DNA from: Verrucomicrobiota bacterium
GTDB lineage: Bacteria > Verrucomicrobiota > Verrucomicrobiia > Opitutales > Opitutaceae
Assembly: GCA_016235555.1 (NCBI GenBank)
Contig: JACRKC010000001.1
Coordinates: forward strand, 50,420-114,419
Direction of reading: 5' to 3'
Length of the DNA stretch: 64,000 nucleotides
Shown: in pieces, positions 43,586 to 52,700 of the stretch
Numbering within the stretch: position 1 is the stretch's first letter
Layout of the letters: each line of letters starts with the position of its first letter
Translations under genes and position numbers: made by a program
Notes under the pieces: model-generated
What the model was told of the DNA's origin: nothing
The model's input: the letters and a program-made list of their open reading frames with translations, nothing else
Databases searched by the model: none

Positions 43586-44167
43586 TCAACGTCTCGCCTG
43601 CCAGATCGCGTCCACCTCGAACGCGTTCGCGGCTTCCAGCAGCGGCCACACTTCGTCCACCGTGGCCGCGACCGACAGCAGGCTGGCCATCCCCGCCGAC
43701 TTGAAGCGTTCCGCGGTCATGCGCTCGAAGAACCGCAGCAGATCGTCGTAGAATCCGTCCTGATTCAGCAGGACGATCGGCTTGTGGAGCAGGTTGATGT
43801 AGCGGAGGGTCATGATCTCCGTCAGCTCCTCCAGCGTGCCGATCCCGCCAGGCAGGGTCAGAAACGCCGCCGCCCGCTCCTCCATGAGTTGCTTCCGTTC
43901 GCGCATCGTGCCGACCGTGATGAGCTCGTCCGCCTCGCGAAACGCCAGCTCCCGCGCGATCATGAATTCCGGAATCACGCCGACTACGCGCCCGCCCGCC
44001 CCCTTTACCGCCGCGGCGACCTCGCCCATCAGGCCGACGTTGCCGCCCCCGTAGACGAGCCCCCACCCGCGCTCCACCATGCCACGGCCCACCGCCCGCG
44101 CGGCTTCATGATATTTCGGGTCGAGCTTCCGGCTCGAGGCACAGTAAACGCAGAGCAATTTGGACAT
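43586..44167 (-). CDS. LOG-family nucleoside 5'-monophosphate phosphoribohydrolase
   Basis: A 193-residue Rossmann-like protein. The PGGxGTxxE motif lies at 106-114 (PGGIGTLEE), preceded by YGGGNVGLMG. Members release a base and ribose 5-phosphate from nucleoside monophosphates; some activate cytokinins in plants. In bacteria the physiological substrate is often unclear. The start ATG 44167 is chosen because it opens MSKLLCVYCASS, the family start. It is divergent from gluQ, and an inverted repeat lies in the gap. Confidence 0.9.
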   Translation of the reverse strand: MSKLLCVYCASSRKLDPKYHEAARAVGRGMVERGWGLVYGGGNVGLMGEVAAAVKGAGGRVVGVIPEFMIARELAFREADELITVGTMRERKQLMEERAAAFLTLPGGIGTLEELTEIMTLRYINLLHKPIVLLNQDGFYDDLLRFFERMTAERFKSAGMASLLSVAATVDEVWPLLEAANAFEVDAIWQARR

Positions 44168-44178
44168 GAGAGCTGAAA

Positions 44179-44266
44179 CCACAGATGAACACAGATGGAC
44201 ACAGATAAAGTCCAGAATGCGCTAGGCACGGATTCAGCATTTGTGTCTATCTGTGTTCATCTGTGG
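44179..44266. repeat. 28-bp imperfect inverted repeat built of 10-bp tandem units
   Basis: Left arm 44179-44206 contains CACAGATGAA, CACAGATGGA and CACAGATAAA as three 10-bp tandem units. Right arm 44239-44266 is its reverse complement with two mismatches. They are separated by 32 bp. The right arm reaches into the start codon of gluQ (GTG at 44263). Such CACAGATG arrays recur as dispersed repeats in several bacterial genomes. Confidence 0.75.
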
Positions 44267-45108
44267 CTTCCTCAGCGACGAACTACCTTGGCCGCCTCGC
44301 TCCCTCGCCCACGGGCCACCTCCACTTGGGCCACGCGCGCACCTTCTGGCTGGCCGCCGCGCGCGCCCGCGCCGCCCGCGGCCCGCTGCTGCTGCGCAAC
44401 GATGACCTCGACCGCGATCGCTGCCGGCCGGAGTTTGTCACCGCGATGCAGGACGACCTGCGCTGGCTCGGCCTCGCCTGGACCGGCCCGATGATCACGC
44501 AGAGCGAACGCCTCCCGCGCTACCGCGCCGCACTCATCCGTCTCCACGCCGCCGGCCTGATCTTCCCCTGCACGCGCTCCCGCCGCGACGTGCTCGACGC
44601 CGCCGGCGCGCCCCACGAAAGCGGCGTCGACGACGAGCCGGTCTACCCGCGCGAATTTCGCCCCGCCCCCGGCGCCGCACTCCCGCCACTCGGCGAGGCA
44701 ATCTCCGTCAACTGGCGCTTCCGCGTGCCCGAGGGCGAGACCGTCGAGTTTCACGATGAGCGCTGCGGCGCGCAGCGCGCCGCGGCTGGCCACGACTTCG
44801 GCGACTTTCTCGTCTGGCGCAAGGACGACACCCCCAGCTACCAACTCGCCACCGTCGTCGACGATGCGGAGTTCGGCATCACCGAGGTCGTCCGCGGCGA
44901 GGATCTGATCCGGAGCACTTTTCGCCAGCTCCTGCTCTTCCGCGCCCTCGGCTGGCCGGCCCCACGCTTCTTCCACGCGCCGCTGCTGCTCGATGATCGC
45001 GGCACGCGCCTCGCCAAACGCCACGACGCCCTCGCCCTTCGCGCGCTGCGCGCTCGGGGCGTGACACCCGCGGAGATTCTCGCGAGGTTCGCCGCCGAAA
45101 CCGCATGA
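44263..45108 (+). CDS. gluQ: Glutamyl-Q tRNA(Asp) synthetase
   Basis: A 281-residue truncated GluRS homologue that attaches glutamate to queuosine in tRNA(Asp). The HIGH-type motif is PSPTGHLHLGH and the KMSKS-type is LAKRH near residue 259. It lacks the anticodon-binding C-terminal domain of GluRS. The zinc-binding Cys set of E. coli GluQRS is not complete: one Cys remains in FPCTRS and the Tyr/Cys region reads VYPREF. The start GTG 44263 lies inside an inverted repeat, and no other start codon fits. It overlaps mog by 4 bp. Confidence 0.88.
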   Translation: MASSATNYLGRLAPSPTGHLHLGHARTFWLAAARARAARGPLLLRNDDLDRDRCRPEFVTAMQDDLRWLGLAWTGPMITQSERLPRYRAALIRLHAAGLIFPCTRSRRDVLDAAGAPHESGVDDEPVYPREFRPAPGAALPPLGEAISVNWRFRVPEGETVEFHDERCGAQRAAAGHDFGDFLVWRKDDTPSYQLATVVDDAEFGITEVVRGEDLIRSTFRQLLLFRALGWPAPRFFHAPLLLDDRGTRLAKRHDALALRALRARGVTPAEILARFAAETA

Positions 45109-45632
45109 CCGCAAAGATCGGCGTCCTCAACATCTCCGACCGCGCCAGCGCCGGCGTCTACGAAGACACCCCCGGCAAAGCCTGCGTCGCCCTCCTCCGC
45201 GAGTGGCTCGCGACGCCGTTCGACGTCGACTACCAGGTCGTCCCGGATGAGCGCGCCGTCATCGCCACCGAACTCCGCCGCATGGCCGATACCTCCGGCT
45301 GCTGCCTGATCGTGACCACCGGCGGCACCGGACCCGCCCCGCGCGATGTGACGCCCGAGGCCACCCGCGACGTGATCGAGAAAGAGCTGCCGGGTTTCGG
45401 CGAATTGATGCGCGCCGCATCGCTCAAGTTCGTTCCGACCGCGATCCTGTCCCGGCAAACCGCCGGCACCCGCGGACGCACGCTCATCGTGAATCTCCCC
45501 GGCCGCCCCAAAGCCATTCGCGAAAATCTGGAGGCCGTTTTCCCCGCGATCCCCTACTGCATCGATCTCATCGGCGGCCCGCGCCTCGAAACCAACGAGG
45601 CCGCGATGAAAGTGTTCCGTCCGAAGCCCTGA
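45105..45632 (+). CDS. mog: Molybdopterin adenylyltransferase (Mog/MoaB type)
   Basis: A 175-residue enzyme for molybdenum cofactor synthesis. The signature TTGGTGPAPRD lies at 71-81, with ISDRASAG near the start and LPGRPKAIREN in the C-terminal half. It adenylylates molybdopterin before metal insertion. Its start overlaps gluQ by 4 bp (ATGA), an unusual pairing. No other mo genes are in the window. Confidence 0.92.
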   Translation: MTAKIGVLNISDRASAGVYEDTPGKACVALLREWLATPFDVDYQVVPDERAVIATELRRMADTSGCCLIVTTGGTGPAPRDVTPEATRDVIEKELPGFGELMRAASLKFVPTAILSRQTAGTRGRTLIVNLPGRPKAIRENLEAVFPAIPYCIDLIGGPRLETNEAAMKVFRPKP

Positions 45633-45695
45633 TCACCGCTGGCGCTCGCCTCGCCATGTGGGCGTTCCTGACGTTTCCCCTCAAGCGCGGAGCCT

Positions 45696-45759
45696 GTCGG
45701 AGCGGCGGTTTTCAACCGCCGGGCTTTGGTCAGCGGCGCTTGAAAAGCGCCGCTCCGAC
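45696..45759. repeat. REP-like inverted doublet (GGCGGTT / GGCGCTT words)
   Basis: Arms 45696-45720 and 45735-45759 are reverse complements with two mismatches. Each arm forms its own hairpin (GGCGGTT/AACCGCC and GGCGCTT/AAGCGCC) and has a GGAG foot (45699-45702, and 45756-45753 on the opposite strand). It lies 64 bp after mog and about 107 bp before the next gene. Its words are shared with the element at 20593-20656. Confidence 0.85.
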
Positions 45760-45866
45760 GCCGGGACGCACTTCGCCGCTCGCCCCCGATAACGCCAGGC
45801 TTGCACGCCCCGCCGTCTCCGGCGAAACTGCCGCGCGCTCGCAACCATCACCCCGGAGGTTCGCTC

Positions 45867-46277
45867 ATGAAATCCTTCATTGCGCCGTTCGCTGCCACCG
45901 CGCTCCTGCTCGCCGCGTCGTCCGTCCCCGCTCAGGTGCACATCCGCCCACCCGACAAGCTCGGCCACCTCACACTGCTTCCCGGACCGCAACTGCTCTC
46001 GCCGGCCGTCGGCGCAGCCGTGCCGGGGTCCACCGCGATCGTCAGCCACGGCAACTTCACCTTCCGGGCGTTGAGCGCTCCGGCCCCCGCGGCCCGCGGC
46101 ACACTTACGCTCGGCACCTCCGCCGATCCTCTGCGCCATATCGCCCCTCCAAAATCCGCGCCCTACCGCCCCGTCGATCCCGCCTCGCTCCGGTTCGACG
46201 CCACGCTGCCGAAGACCGAGATTCGTCCGCTGCAAAAACAGACCGTCCCCGCCGTCGCGTCACCGCGGTCGAAGTGA
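45867..46277 (+). CDS. Small secreted protein, unknown function
   Basis: A 136-residue protein with a signal peptide (SFIAPFAATALLLAASSVPA). A strong Shine-Dalgarno GGAGGT at 45855-45860 precedes ATG 45867, unusual in this window. The mature part is Pro/Ala/Leu-rich, without Cys or known domain, and ends in a basic KTEIRPLQKQTVPAVASPRSK. Perhaps an envelope peptide. It lies between a REP doublet and leuD. Confidence 0.65.
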   Translation: MKSFIAPFAATALLLAASSVPAQVHIRPPDKLGHLTLLPGPQLLSPAVGAAVPGSTAIVSHGNFTFRALSAPAPAARGTLTLGTSADPLRHIAPPKSAPYRPVDPASLRFDATLPKTEIRPLQKQTVPAVASPRSK

Positions 46278-46337
46278 ACGGAGCGCCAGTCGTCGTGACG
46301 CTCTGTTTGGCAAAGACCGGCTGATGGCGCCCGACCC

Positions 46338-46943
46338 TCACGCCGCCAGATACGGCAGCTTCGCCGCCGTGGACTTCACCGCGGCCGCGCCTTCGAGCAG
46401 TTCGCCGATGGCGTCCCAGCGGCCGTTGACGAGCGCGTCGCGCGCGCTGTCGCGCACGGCCGCCTTCACCGTCTGACCGCCAAAACGGATTTCCTGCTTC
46501 GCGACGTCGACGACGATCTCGGTCTGCGGATTCTGCCCGATCGCCGCGGCGATCCTGGCGATGTCCTCGCGGCTGGCCACGGCGCACGGGATGCCGAGCG
46601 TGGTGCAGTTGCCGAAGAAGATCTCCGCGAAGCCCTCGGCGACCACGGCCTTGAAGCCGTATTTCTGGATCGCCTGCGGGGCGTGCTCGCGGGACGAGCC
46701 GCAGCCGAAATTCGCGCCGCTGAGGAGAATCGTCGCGCCCTTGAAGCGGGCGTCGTTGAGCGGATGGTCCGTCGTCTGGCCGGTCGCGGGATCCTTGCGC
46801 ACGTCGTGGAAGAGAAATTCGCCGAGGCCATCGAAGGTGACGCACTTCATGAAGCGCGCCGGGATGATGCGGTCGGTGTCGATGTCGTTGCCGGGCACAA
46901 ACACGCCGCGGCCGGTGAGGGAGGTGATTTTGGCGAGAGACAT
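46338..46943 (-). CDS. leuD: 3-isopropylmalate dehydratase small subunit
   Basis: A 201-residue swivel-domain protein that forms the LeuCD heterodimer and isomerises 2-isopropylmalate in leucine synthesis. Motifs GANFGCGSSREHAPQAI and DIDTDRIIPARF are conserved. It lies 98 bp downstream of leuC on the same strand, with a dispersed interrupted palindrome in the gap. No leuA or leuB is in the window. Confidence 0.95.
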   Translation of the reverse strand: MSLAKITSLTGRGVFVPGNDIDTDRIIPARFMKCVTFDGLGEFLFHDVRKDPATGQTTDHPLNDARFKGATILLSGANFGCGSSREHAPQAIQKYGFKAVVAEGFAEIFFGNCTTLGIPCAVASREDIARIAAAIGQNPQTEIVVDVAKQEIRFGGQTVKAAVRDSARDALVNGRWDAIGELLEGAAAVKSTAAKLPYLAA

Positions 46944-46963
46944 TTTAAGAAAGAGTTTTTGGC

Positions 46964-47022
46964 ACCACGAAACATACGAAAAGAGAACTTCGCGCTTTCG
47001 TGTGTTGGGTGGGTTTCGTGGT
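46964..47022. repeat. Interrupted inverted repeat (ACCACGAAA type) between leuC and leuD
   Basis: Left arm ACCACGAAACATACGAAA (46964-46981) is matched by TTTCGTGTG and TTTCGTGGT (46996-47022), interrupted by TTGGGTGGG-like DNA. The ACCACGAAACACACGAAA word is one of the common dispersed repeats in several bacterial groups. It fills most of the leuC-leuD gap. Confidence 0.6.
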
Positions 47023-47041
47023 TAACCCGGTTCGTCGGTTA

Positions 47042-48460
47042 TTAGTTGTTGTTCACCGCGAAGACTTCGCGGGCGTCGGCGACCGTGCCGGTGACGGCCG
47101 CCGCTGCGACCATGAGCGGACTCATCAGAATCGTGCGGCCGGTGGGCGAGCCCTGGCGCCCCTTGAAGTTGCGGTTCGACGAGCTCGCACAGAGCTGGTC
47201 GCCGACGAGTTTGTCGGGGTTCATCGCGAGGCACATCGAGCAGCCCGCCGCGCGCCACTCGAAGCCGGCCTCGCTGAGAATTTTGTCGAGGCCGAGTTTT
47301 TCGCACTGGAGCGCCACGATCTGCGAGCCGGGCACGGCGATGGCTTTCACGCCCTTGGCGACCTTTTTGCCCTGCACGAATTTCGCGACCTCCTGGAAAT
47401 CGCTCAGCCGCCCGTTGGTGCACGAACCCACGAACGCCACGTCGATCTTCGTGCCCTTGATGGGGGCGCCGGGCTTCAGCTTCATGTAGGCGAGCGCTTC
47501 CTCGATCGACGCCTTCTCGTCGACCGCGGTCGCCTTCGCCGGATCGGGGATCGTCTCGTTGATCGCGATGCCCTGGCCGGGATTGATGCCCCACGTGACG
47601 GTGGGCGCGATGTCGGCGGCAGCGATGTTGACCACGTCGTCGTAGTGGCAGCCGGCGTCGCTCGCGACGGCTTTCCACTGCGCCACGGCGGCCTCCCACG
47701 CGGCGCCCTTCGGCGAGTAAGGGCGGCCCTTGAGGTAAGCGAAGGTCGTTTCGTCGGGGTTCACGTAGCCCGCGCGCGCACCGCCCTCGATGGACATGTT
47801 GCACACGGTCATGCGCTCTTCCATCGTCATGCGGTCGAAGACCTCGCCGCCGTATTCGTAGGCGAAGCCCGTGCCGCCGTTCACGCCGAGCACGCGGATG
47901 ATGTGGAGAATGACGTCCTTCGCGTAGACACCCGGGCGCAGCTTGCCAGTCACGTTGATGCGGCGGACCTTCAACCGGCCGAGCGCCATCGTCTGCGTCG
48001 CGAGCACGTCGCGGATCTGCGTCGTGCCGATGCCAAACGCGATCGCGCCAAACGCGCCGTGCGTGCTCGTGTGGGAATCGCCGCACGCGATGGTCGTGCC
48101 CGGCTGCGTGATGCCCTGCTCCGGGCCGACGATGTGCACGATGCCCTGCTTGCCGGTCGCGCGGTCGAAGAACGTGATGCCGAAGTCGCGGCAGTTCTTC
48201 CGCAGTTCGTCCATCATCGCCTGCGCCAGCGGATCGGAATACGGCTCGACGAGCTGGTCGGTCGGCACGATGTGGTCGACCGTGGCGAAGGTGCGGTGCG
48301 GCATCGCGACCTTGAGGCCGAGATCGCGCATCATGCCGAAGGCCTGCGGGCTGGTGACCTCGTGGATGAGGTGCGTGCCGATGAGGAGCTGGGTCTGGCC
48401 GTTGGCCAGCGTGCGGACGGCGTGGGCGTCCCAGACTTTTTCGAAAAGGGATTTGGGCAT
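47042..48460 (-). CDS. leuC: 3-isopropylmalate dehydratase large subunit
   Basis: A 472-residue aconitase-family enzyme. The [4Fe-4S] ligands are in VGSCTNGR and [29 protein letters not shown] is a further signature. Together with LeuD it converts 2- to 3-isopropylmalate. It is divergent from a LysR-type regulator that probably controls it. The 227-bp gap holds heptamer repeats. Confidence 0.96.
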   Translation of the reverse strand: MPKSLFEKVWDAHAVRTLANGQTQLLIGTHLIHEVTSPQAFGMMRDLGLKVAMPHRTFATVDHIVPTDQLVEPYSDPLAQAMMDELRKNCRDFGITFFDRATGKQGIVHIVGPEQGITQPGTTIACGDSHTSTHGAFGAIAFGIGTTQIRDVLATQTMALGRLKVRRINVTGKLRPGVYAKDVILHIIRVLGVNGGTGFAYEYGGEVFDRMTMEERMTVCNMSIEGGARAGYVNPDETTFAYLKGRPYSPKGAAWEAAVAQWKAVASDAGCHYDDVVNIAAADIAPTVTWGINPGQGIAINETIPDPAKATAVDEKASIEEALAYMKLKPGAPIKGTKIDVAFVGSCTNGRLSDFQEVAKFVQGKKVAKGVKAIAVPGSQIVALQCEKLGLDKILSEAGFEWRAAGCSMCLAMNPDKLVGDQLCASSSNRNFKGRQGSPTGRTILMSPLMVAAAAVTGTVADAREVFAVNNN

Positions 48461-48467
48461 GTGAAGA

Positions 48468-48681
48468 TAGGGTCTTGGGTCTGGGATTTGGGGTCTGGGG
48501 TCGGAAAAGCTCCTGGTGTGGAACCGCAGCCCGGGACCCTGGACCCTAACACCTGAACCCTGCTGCCGCCGACCCTAACAAAAGTTTGTCATGCCGGGAA
48601 ATACTCTTTTCGTTGCCTGTGATGCCCCACCGGCATCAACGACCAAGACCCTGGACCCGAGATCCTGAACCCGAGACCCCA
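48468..48681. repeat. Three degenerate heptamer-repeat blocks between leuC and lysR gene
   Basis: Blocks at 48468-48502 (GGGTCTT, GGGTCTG, GGATTTG, GGGTCTG, GGGTCGG), 48532-48560 (GACCCTG, GACCCTA, ACACCTG, AACCCTG) and 48643-48681 (AGACCCT, GGACCCG, AGATCCT, GAACCCG, AGACCCC) are 7-bp tandem repeats. The first is inverted relative to the other two. They fill most of the divergent promoter region. Confidence 0.7.
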
Positions 48682-48687
48682 TTTTCG

Positions 48688-49602
48688 ATGCCCGCCGAGT
48701 ATCAGTTCCCGTTCGAGCTCCGCCACCTCGTTTACTTCCGCGAGGTCGCGCGGCAACTGCACTTCCGCCGGGCCGCCGAGACGCTCGCCGTCGCCCAGCC
48801 CGCGCTCAGCCGCGCCATCGCCCAGCTCGAGACGGCGCTCGACGCCGACCTGCTCAATCGCACCCGCCGCGGCGTCGAGATCACGCCGGCCGGCCGGATG
48901 CTGCTCGACCGCCTGGAGCCGTTGCTCCGCCAGCTCCACGCGATCCCCGCCGAGCTGCACGCGCTCGCCGGCGGGCAGGTGGGGCATGTGCGCATCGCGT
49001 TCACCGGCCTCGCGATGGCGACCGTGCTGCCGCGCATCCTCCGCGAGTTTCACCGCCAGCGCCCGGGCATCCGCGTGGAGTTGTCGGAATCGCCCACGTC
49101 GGCCCAACTCGCGGCGCTCCAGGCCGGCGAGATCGCCTGCGGTTTCTTCCATCCGGATGCCGGGAATCCGGGCCTCCGCACGCGCGTGCTGCTCCGCGAA
49201 CGCAACGGCGTGCTGCTCCCCGCCGCGCATCCGCTCGCCCGCCGCGCCACCCTGCGGCTCGCCGATCTCGCGGCCACTCCCTTCGTGCTTTTCCCACGCG
49301 CGCACAACCCCGGATTCTACGATCGCATTCTCGCCGCGTTTGCGAGCGCCGGCGTGGCACCGCGGATCGCCGAGGAGGTCTGGCCGCGCGCCAACGGCGT
49401 GGGCCTCGTGCGCGCGGGGTTGGGCGCGACATTCATGACACCCTCCGAGGCGCGCCACGTGCCGACCGATGTGGTGTTCCGCGCGCTGCGCGGCCCGGCG
49501 CCCGAAAGCCGCCTCGTGGTCGGCTGGCCCGCGGCCACGGAACCCGGGCCGGCCCTCGCCGCGTTTCTCGCCGTCGCCACCGCTCCGCTGCCGCGCGCGT
49601 GA
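48688..49602 (+). CDS. LysR-family transcriptional regulator
   Basis: A 304-residue regulator. The N-terminal winged HTH (about 8-66) contains VARQLHFRRAAETLAVAQPALSRAIAQLE. The C-terminal effector domain starts with HVRIAFTGLAMATVLP and has the periplasmic-binding-protein fold. Its divergent placement makes regulation of leuCD likely. The start ATG 48688 is chosen because FELRHLVYFREVA is the family start; a longer frame from 48586 lacks domain sequence. Confidence 0.9.
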   Translation: MPAEYQFPFELRHLVYFREVARQLHFRRAAETLAVAQPALSRAIAQLETALDADLLNRTRRGVEITPAGRMLLDRLEPLLRQLHAIPAELHALAGGQVGHVRIAFTGLAMATVLPRILREFHRQRPGIRVELSESPTSAQLAALQAGEIACGFFHPDAGNPGLRTRVLLRERNGVLLPAAHPLARRATLRLADLAATPFVLFPRAHNPGFYDRILAAFASAGVAPRIAEEVWPRANGVGLVRAGLGATFMTPSEARHVPTDVVFRALRGPAPESRLVVGWPAATEPGPALAAFLAVATAPLPRA

Positions 49603-49626
49603 GCAATCGCCGCATCGGCTGCAACT

Positions 49627-49750
49627 CAAACTGATGTCGGTCAACGAACGGTTCGGTTGTAGCGGCGGTCTATGATCGCCGACGAAGCACAATCGGCGGT
49701 TCGACGGCGGTCATAGACCGCCGTCGCTACAGAGCGCCGACATCAGTTTG
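49627..49750. repeat. Large nested REPIN-like element with GTAG feet
   Basis: An outer 14-bp perfect stem pairs 49627-49640 (CAAACTGATGTCGG) with 49737-49750. Inside, two units of the type GTAGCGGCGGTC...GACCGCC (feet at 49659-49662 and 49730-49727) face each other; the right unit has a perfect GGCGGTC/GACCGCC hairpin and the left one mismatch. It lies between the LysR gene and the sensor kinase gene. Size and nesting resemble a small MITE. Confidence 0.85.
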
Positions 49751-49782
49751 CGCTACACCCCGCCGCATCGACCGACGCGGAA

Positions 49783-52700
49783 ATGACTCGGCGGGCGGTT
49801 GACCGCGTTTCGCCGGCGCGCCTGACTCCCGCCGTCGTGCGGCTGCGCTCCCTCTCCCTTTTCACTGCGCTCGCGTTGCTGGCCTCGTCCGCCACTGCCG
49901 CGGAGGCACCCGCTTTCTCCGAGATGGGCCGCCCGATCATCCGCCCGTTCAGTCGCATCGAGCACAAGGCCTACACGCAATTCTGGGCGCCTTTCCAGAG
50001 CGACGAGGGCCTGATGTATTTCGGCAATCAGCTCGCCGTGATGGAATACGACGGCCGCACGTGGCGCGTCCTCAAGATTCCGCTCCCCTTCACGCGCGCG
50101 ATGGCCGCCGGCCCCGGCGGCGAGATTTTCGTCGGCGACGAGGAGCAACTCGGCGTGCTCGCCCGTCCCGACAGCGGTCCGCCCCGCTACACCTCACTGC
50201 TCGACCAGGTGCCCGCCGAGGCGAAGCCGTTCGGCTTCGTGCGCGATGTCCGTGCGTGGCGCGGCGGCATCTTCTTCGCGACGGACCGCAACATCCTGCG
50301 CTGGCGTGACGGCGCGTTTCGCGCGTGGCCGCTGCCCGGCAACCAGCGCAACCGCCTCTTCGCCGCCAACGACCGCCTGCTGCTCCACCGCCAGGGCGAG
50401 GCGCTCTACGAGTTCGAGCAGGACCAGTTCAAACGCATCTCCGGCGCGCCCGAGTTCGCCCGCGCCGGCGCATCGTTCATCGTGCCCGCACCGGCCGGCA
50501 ATCTCCTCGTCGGCCTCGCGGAACTCGGGCTCTTCCAACTCGGACCGAATCACACGCTCGCTCCGTGGCGCCACGACGCCGCCGATCTGCTGCAACGCGG
50601 CGGACTGCTCTGCGCGCTCCGCCTGCGTGACGGCGCGGTCGCCATCGGCACGGTCGAGGCCGGGCTCGTCATCCTCGACGCCAACGGCCGCCTCCTCCGC
50701 CACATCTCGCGCGACGCCGGTCTGCCCCACGCGAGCGTGTTCGCCCTGTGCGAGGATCGCGACGGCGCACTCTGGGCCTGCACCAACAACGGCCCCGCGC
50801 GCATCCTGTGGCGCTCGGCCGCGACCGTCTTCGATTTTCAAACCAGCGGCCTCACCGACGCCCGCGCCAACGATCTCGAACGTCACGAGGGCACGCTCTT
50901 CTACCTCAGCAACGACGGTCTCTTCCGTCTCGTGCCGGCGGCCGGCGCCTCCACGCCCGCGCGCTTCGAGCGCGATCCGCGCGTCAATGTCCAGACCCGC
51001 CTCTCCTCGCTCCTCAGCCATCGCGGCGGCCTGCTGCTCGCCGGCGGGCGCGGTCTCCAGCGCCTTACCGCCGACGGCCTCGAACTCCTCACCGAAGTGC
51101 GCGACGGCCTCATGGGCCTCACCGCCGCGAAGACCGATCCCGCGCGCGTGTTCTTCGCCCACAACCGCGGCGTCGGCACCGGCACTTTCGCCGCCGATCA
51201 CGCTTGGCACGACGAGGGCGCGGTGCCCGGCATCGCCGCCGAAAGCTTCGACGCGCTCGAGGCCGACGACGGCACGCTGTGGGTCGGCACCGTGAGCAAG
51301 GGCGTGTTCCGCGCCACGCGCGCGCCCGGCGCCGCCGACTGGCGTGGCGCCACCGTCCGCCAGTTCACCACCGCCGACGGCCTGCCCGCCGACCACGGCA
51401 CCATTTATCTGTGGGACACCGCGCTCGGCGTGCTCTTCGACACCGCGCAGGGCATCTACCGGTTCGACGCGACGCGCCAGCGTTTCGAGTTTTTCCGCGA
51501 ACTCACCGGCTTCGACTCGCGCCCGATCGTGTTGAACCCCGTCGCCCGCGGCGCCGGCACGGACCTGTGGACCAACGGCATCGTGAACGACGTCAAAACC
51601 AAGGAGACGCCCTACCCGCTCATCCGCCTGCGCCGCCAGCCGGACGGGAAATTCGCGATGCAGCAAACCGCCCCCGAGTTGCAGGACTTTTTCGCCCCGC
51701 GCGCGCCCTATCGCATCCTCTGGGAGCCGGCCGCCACCGGTGAAGGCGTGCTCTGGTGCGTCGGCGAAGCGGGCGTCGCGCGAGTCGACCTTGCGCGTTA
51801 CGCGCCCGCCGCGCCCGCCCGCGCCCCGCTCGTCCGGCAGATCAACGCCGAGGGACGCGAACTGGTCTTCCCGCGCGACAATCCCGGCACTCTCCAACTC
51901 AGCTTCACCCGCGAACCGATCAACATCACGTTCACCTCGGGCGCGATGCGGCGCCTCGACATGGAGCGATTCCAGACGCGGCTGGTCGGCTTCAACGACG
52001 GCTGGGCCGCGCCGACCACGCGCAACGACATCACGTTCACCAATCTCGAGCGCGGCCCGTTCCGCTTCGAGGTGCGCAACATCGTGCGCGACGGCCAGCC
52101 CGGTCCCGCGACCGCGTTCAGCTTTTACGTGAAGCCGCCGTGGCATCGCAGCGACTTCGCGCTCGTCCTCTACGCGACGGCGGCGGCGGGCAGCGTGCTC
52201 GGTTTCATCCGCTGGCGGCTGCGGCACGCCGAACGCGAGCGCACGCGTCTCGAACACGTCGTCGCGCAGCGCACCGCCGAGCTCGCGGTCGCCAAGGAGC
52301 AGGCCGAGTCGGCCAACCAGGCCAAGAGCACCTTCCTCGCGAGCATGAGCCACGAGCTGCGCACCCCGCTCAACGGCGTGATCGGCTACGCCCAGGTGCT
52401 GATGAAGGATCCCGAGCTGTCCGCGAAAAACCGCGAGCGGCTCCGCATCGTGCAGAACAGCGGCGAGCACCTGCTCCGCATGATCAACGAGGTGCTCGAC
52501 CTCTCGAAGATCGAGGCCGGCCGCATGGAGCTGAATCCCGCGCCGTTTCACCTGCCCGAGCTCCTGCGCGACATCGCCGCCGCCATCGGCGCGCGCGCCG
52601 AACAGAAGGGAGTCGGGTTTGTCTTCGCACCCGCGGCCGACCTCCCGGAAATGGTCGTCGGCGACGCCCAGAAGCTCCGACAGGTGATCGACAATCTCAT

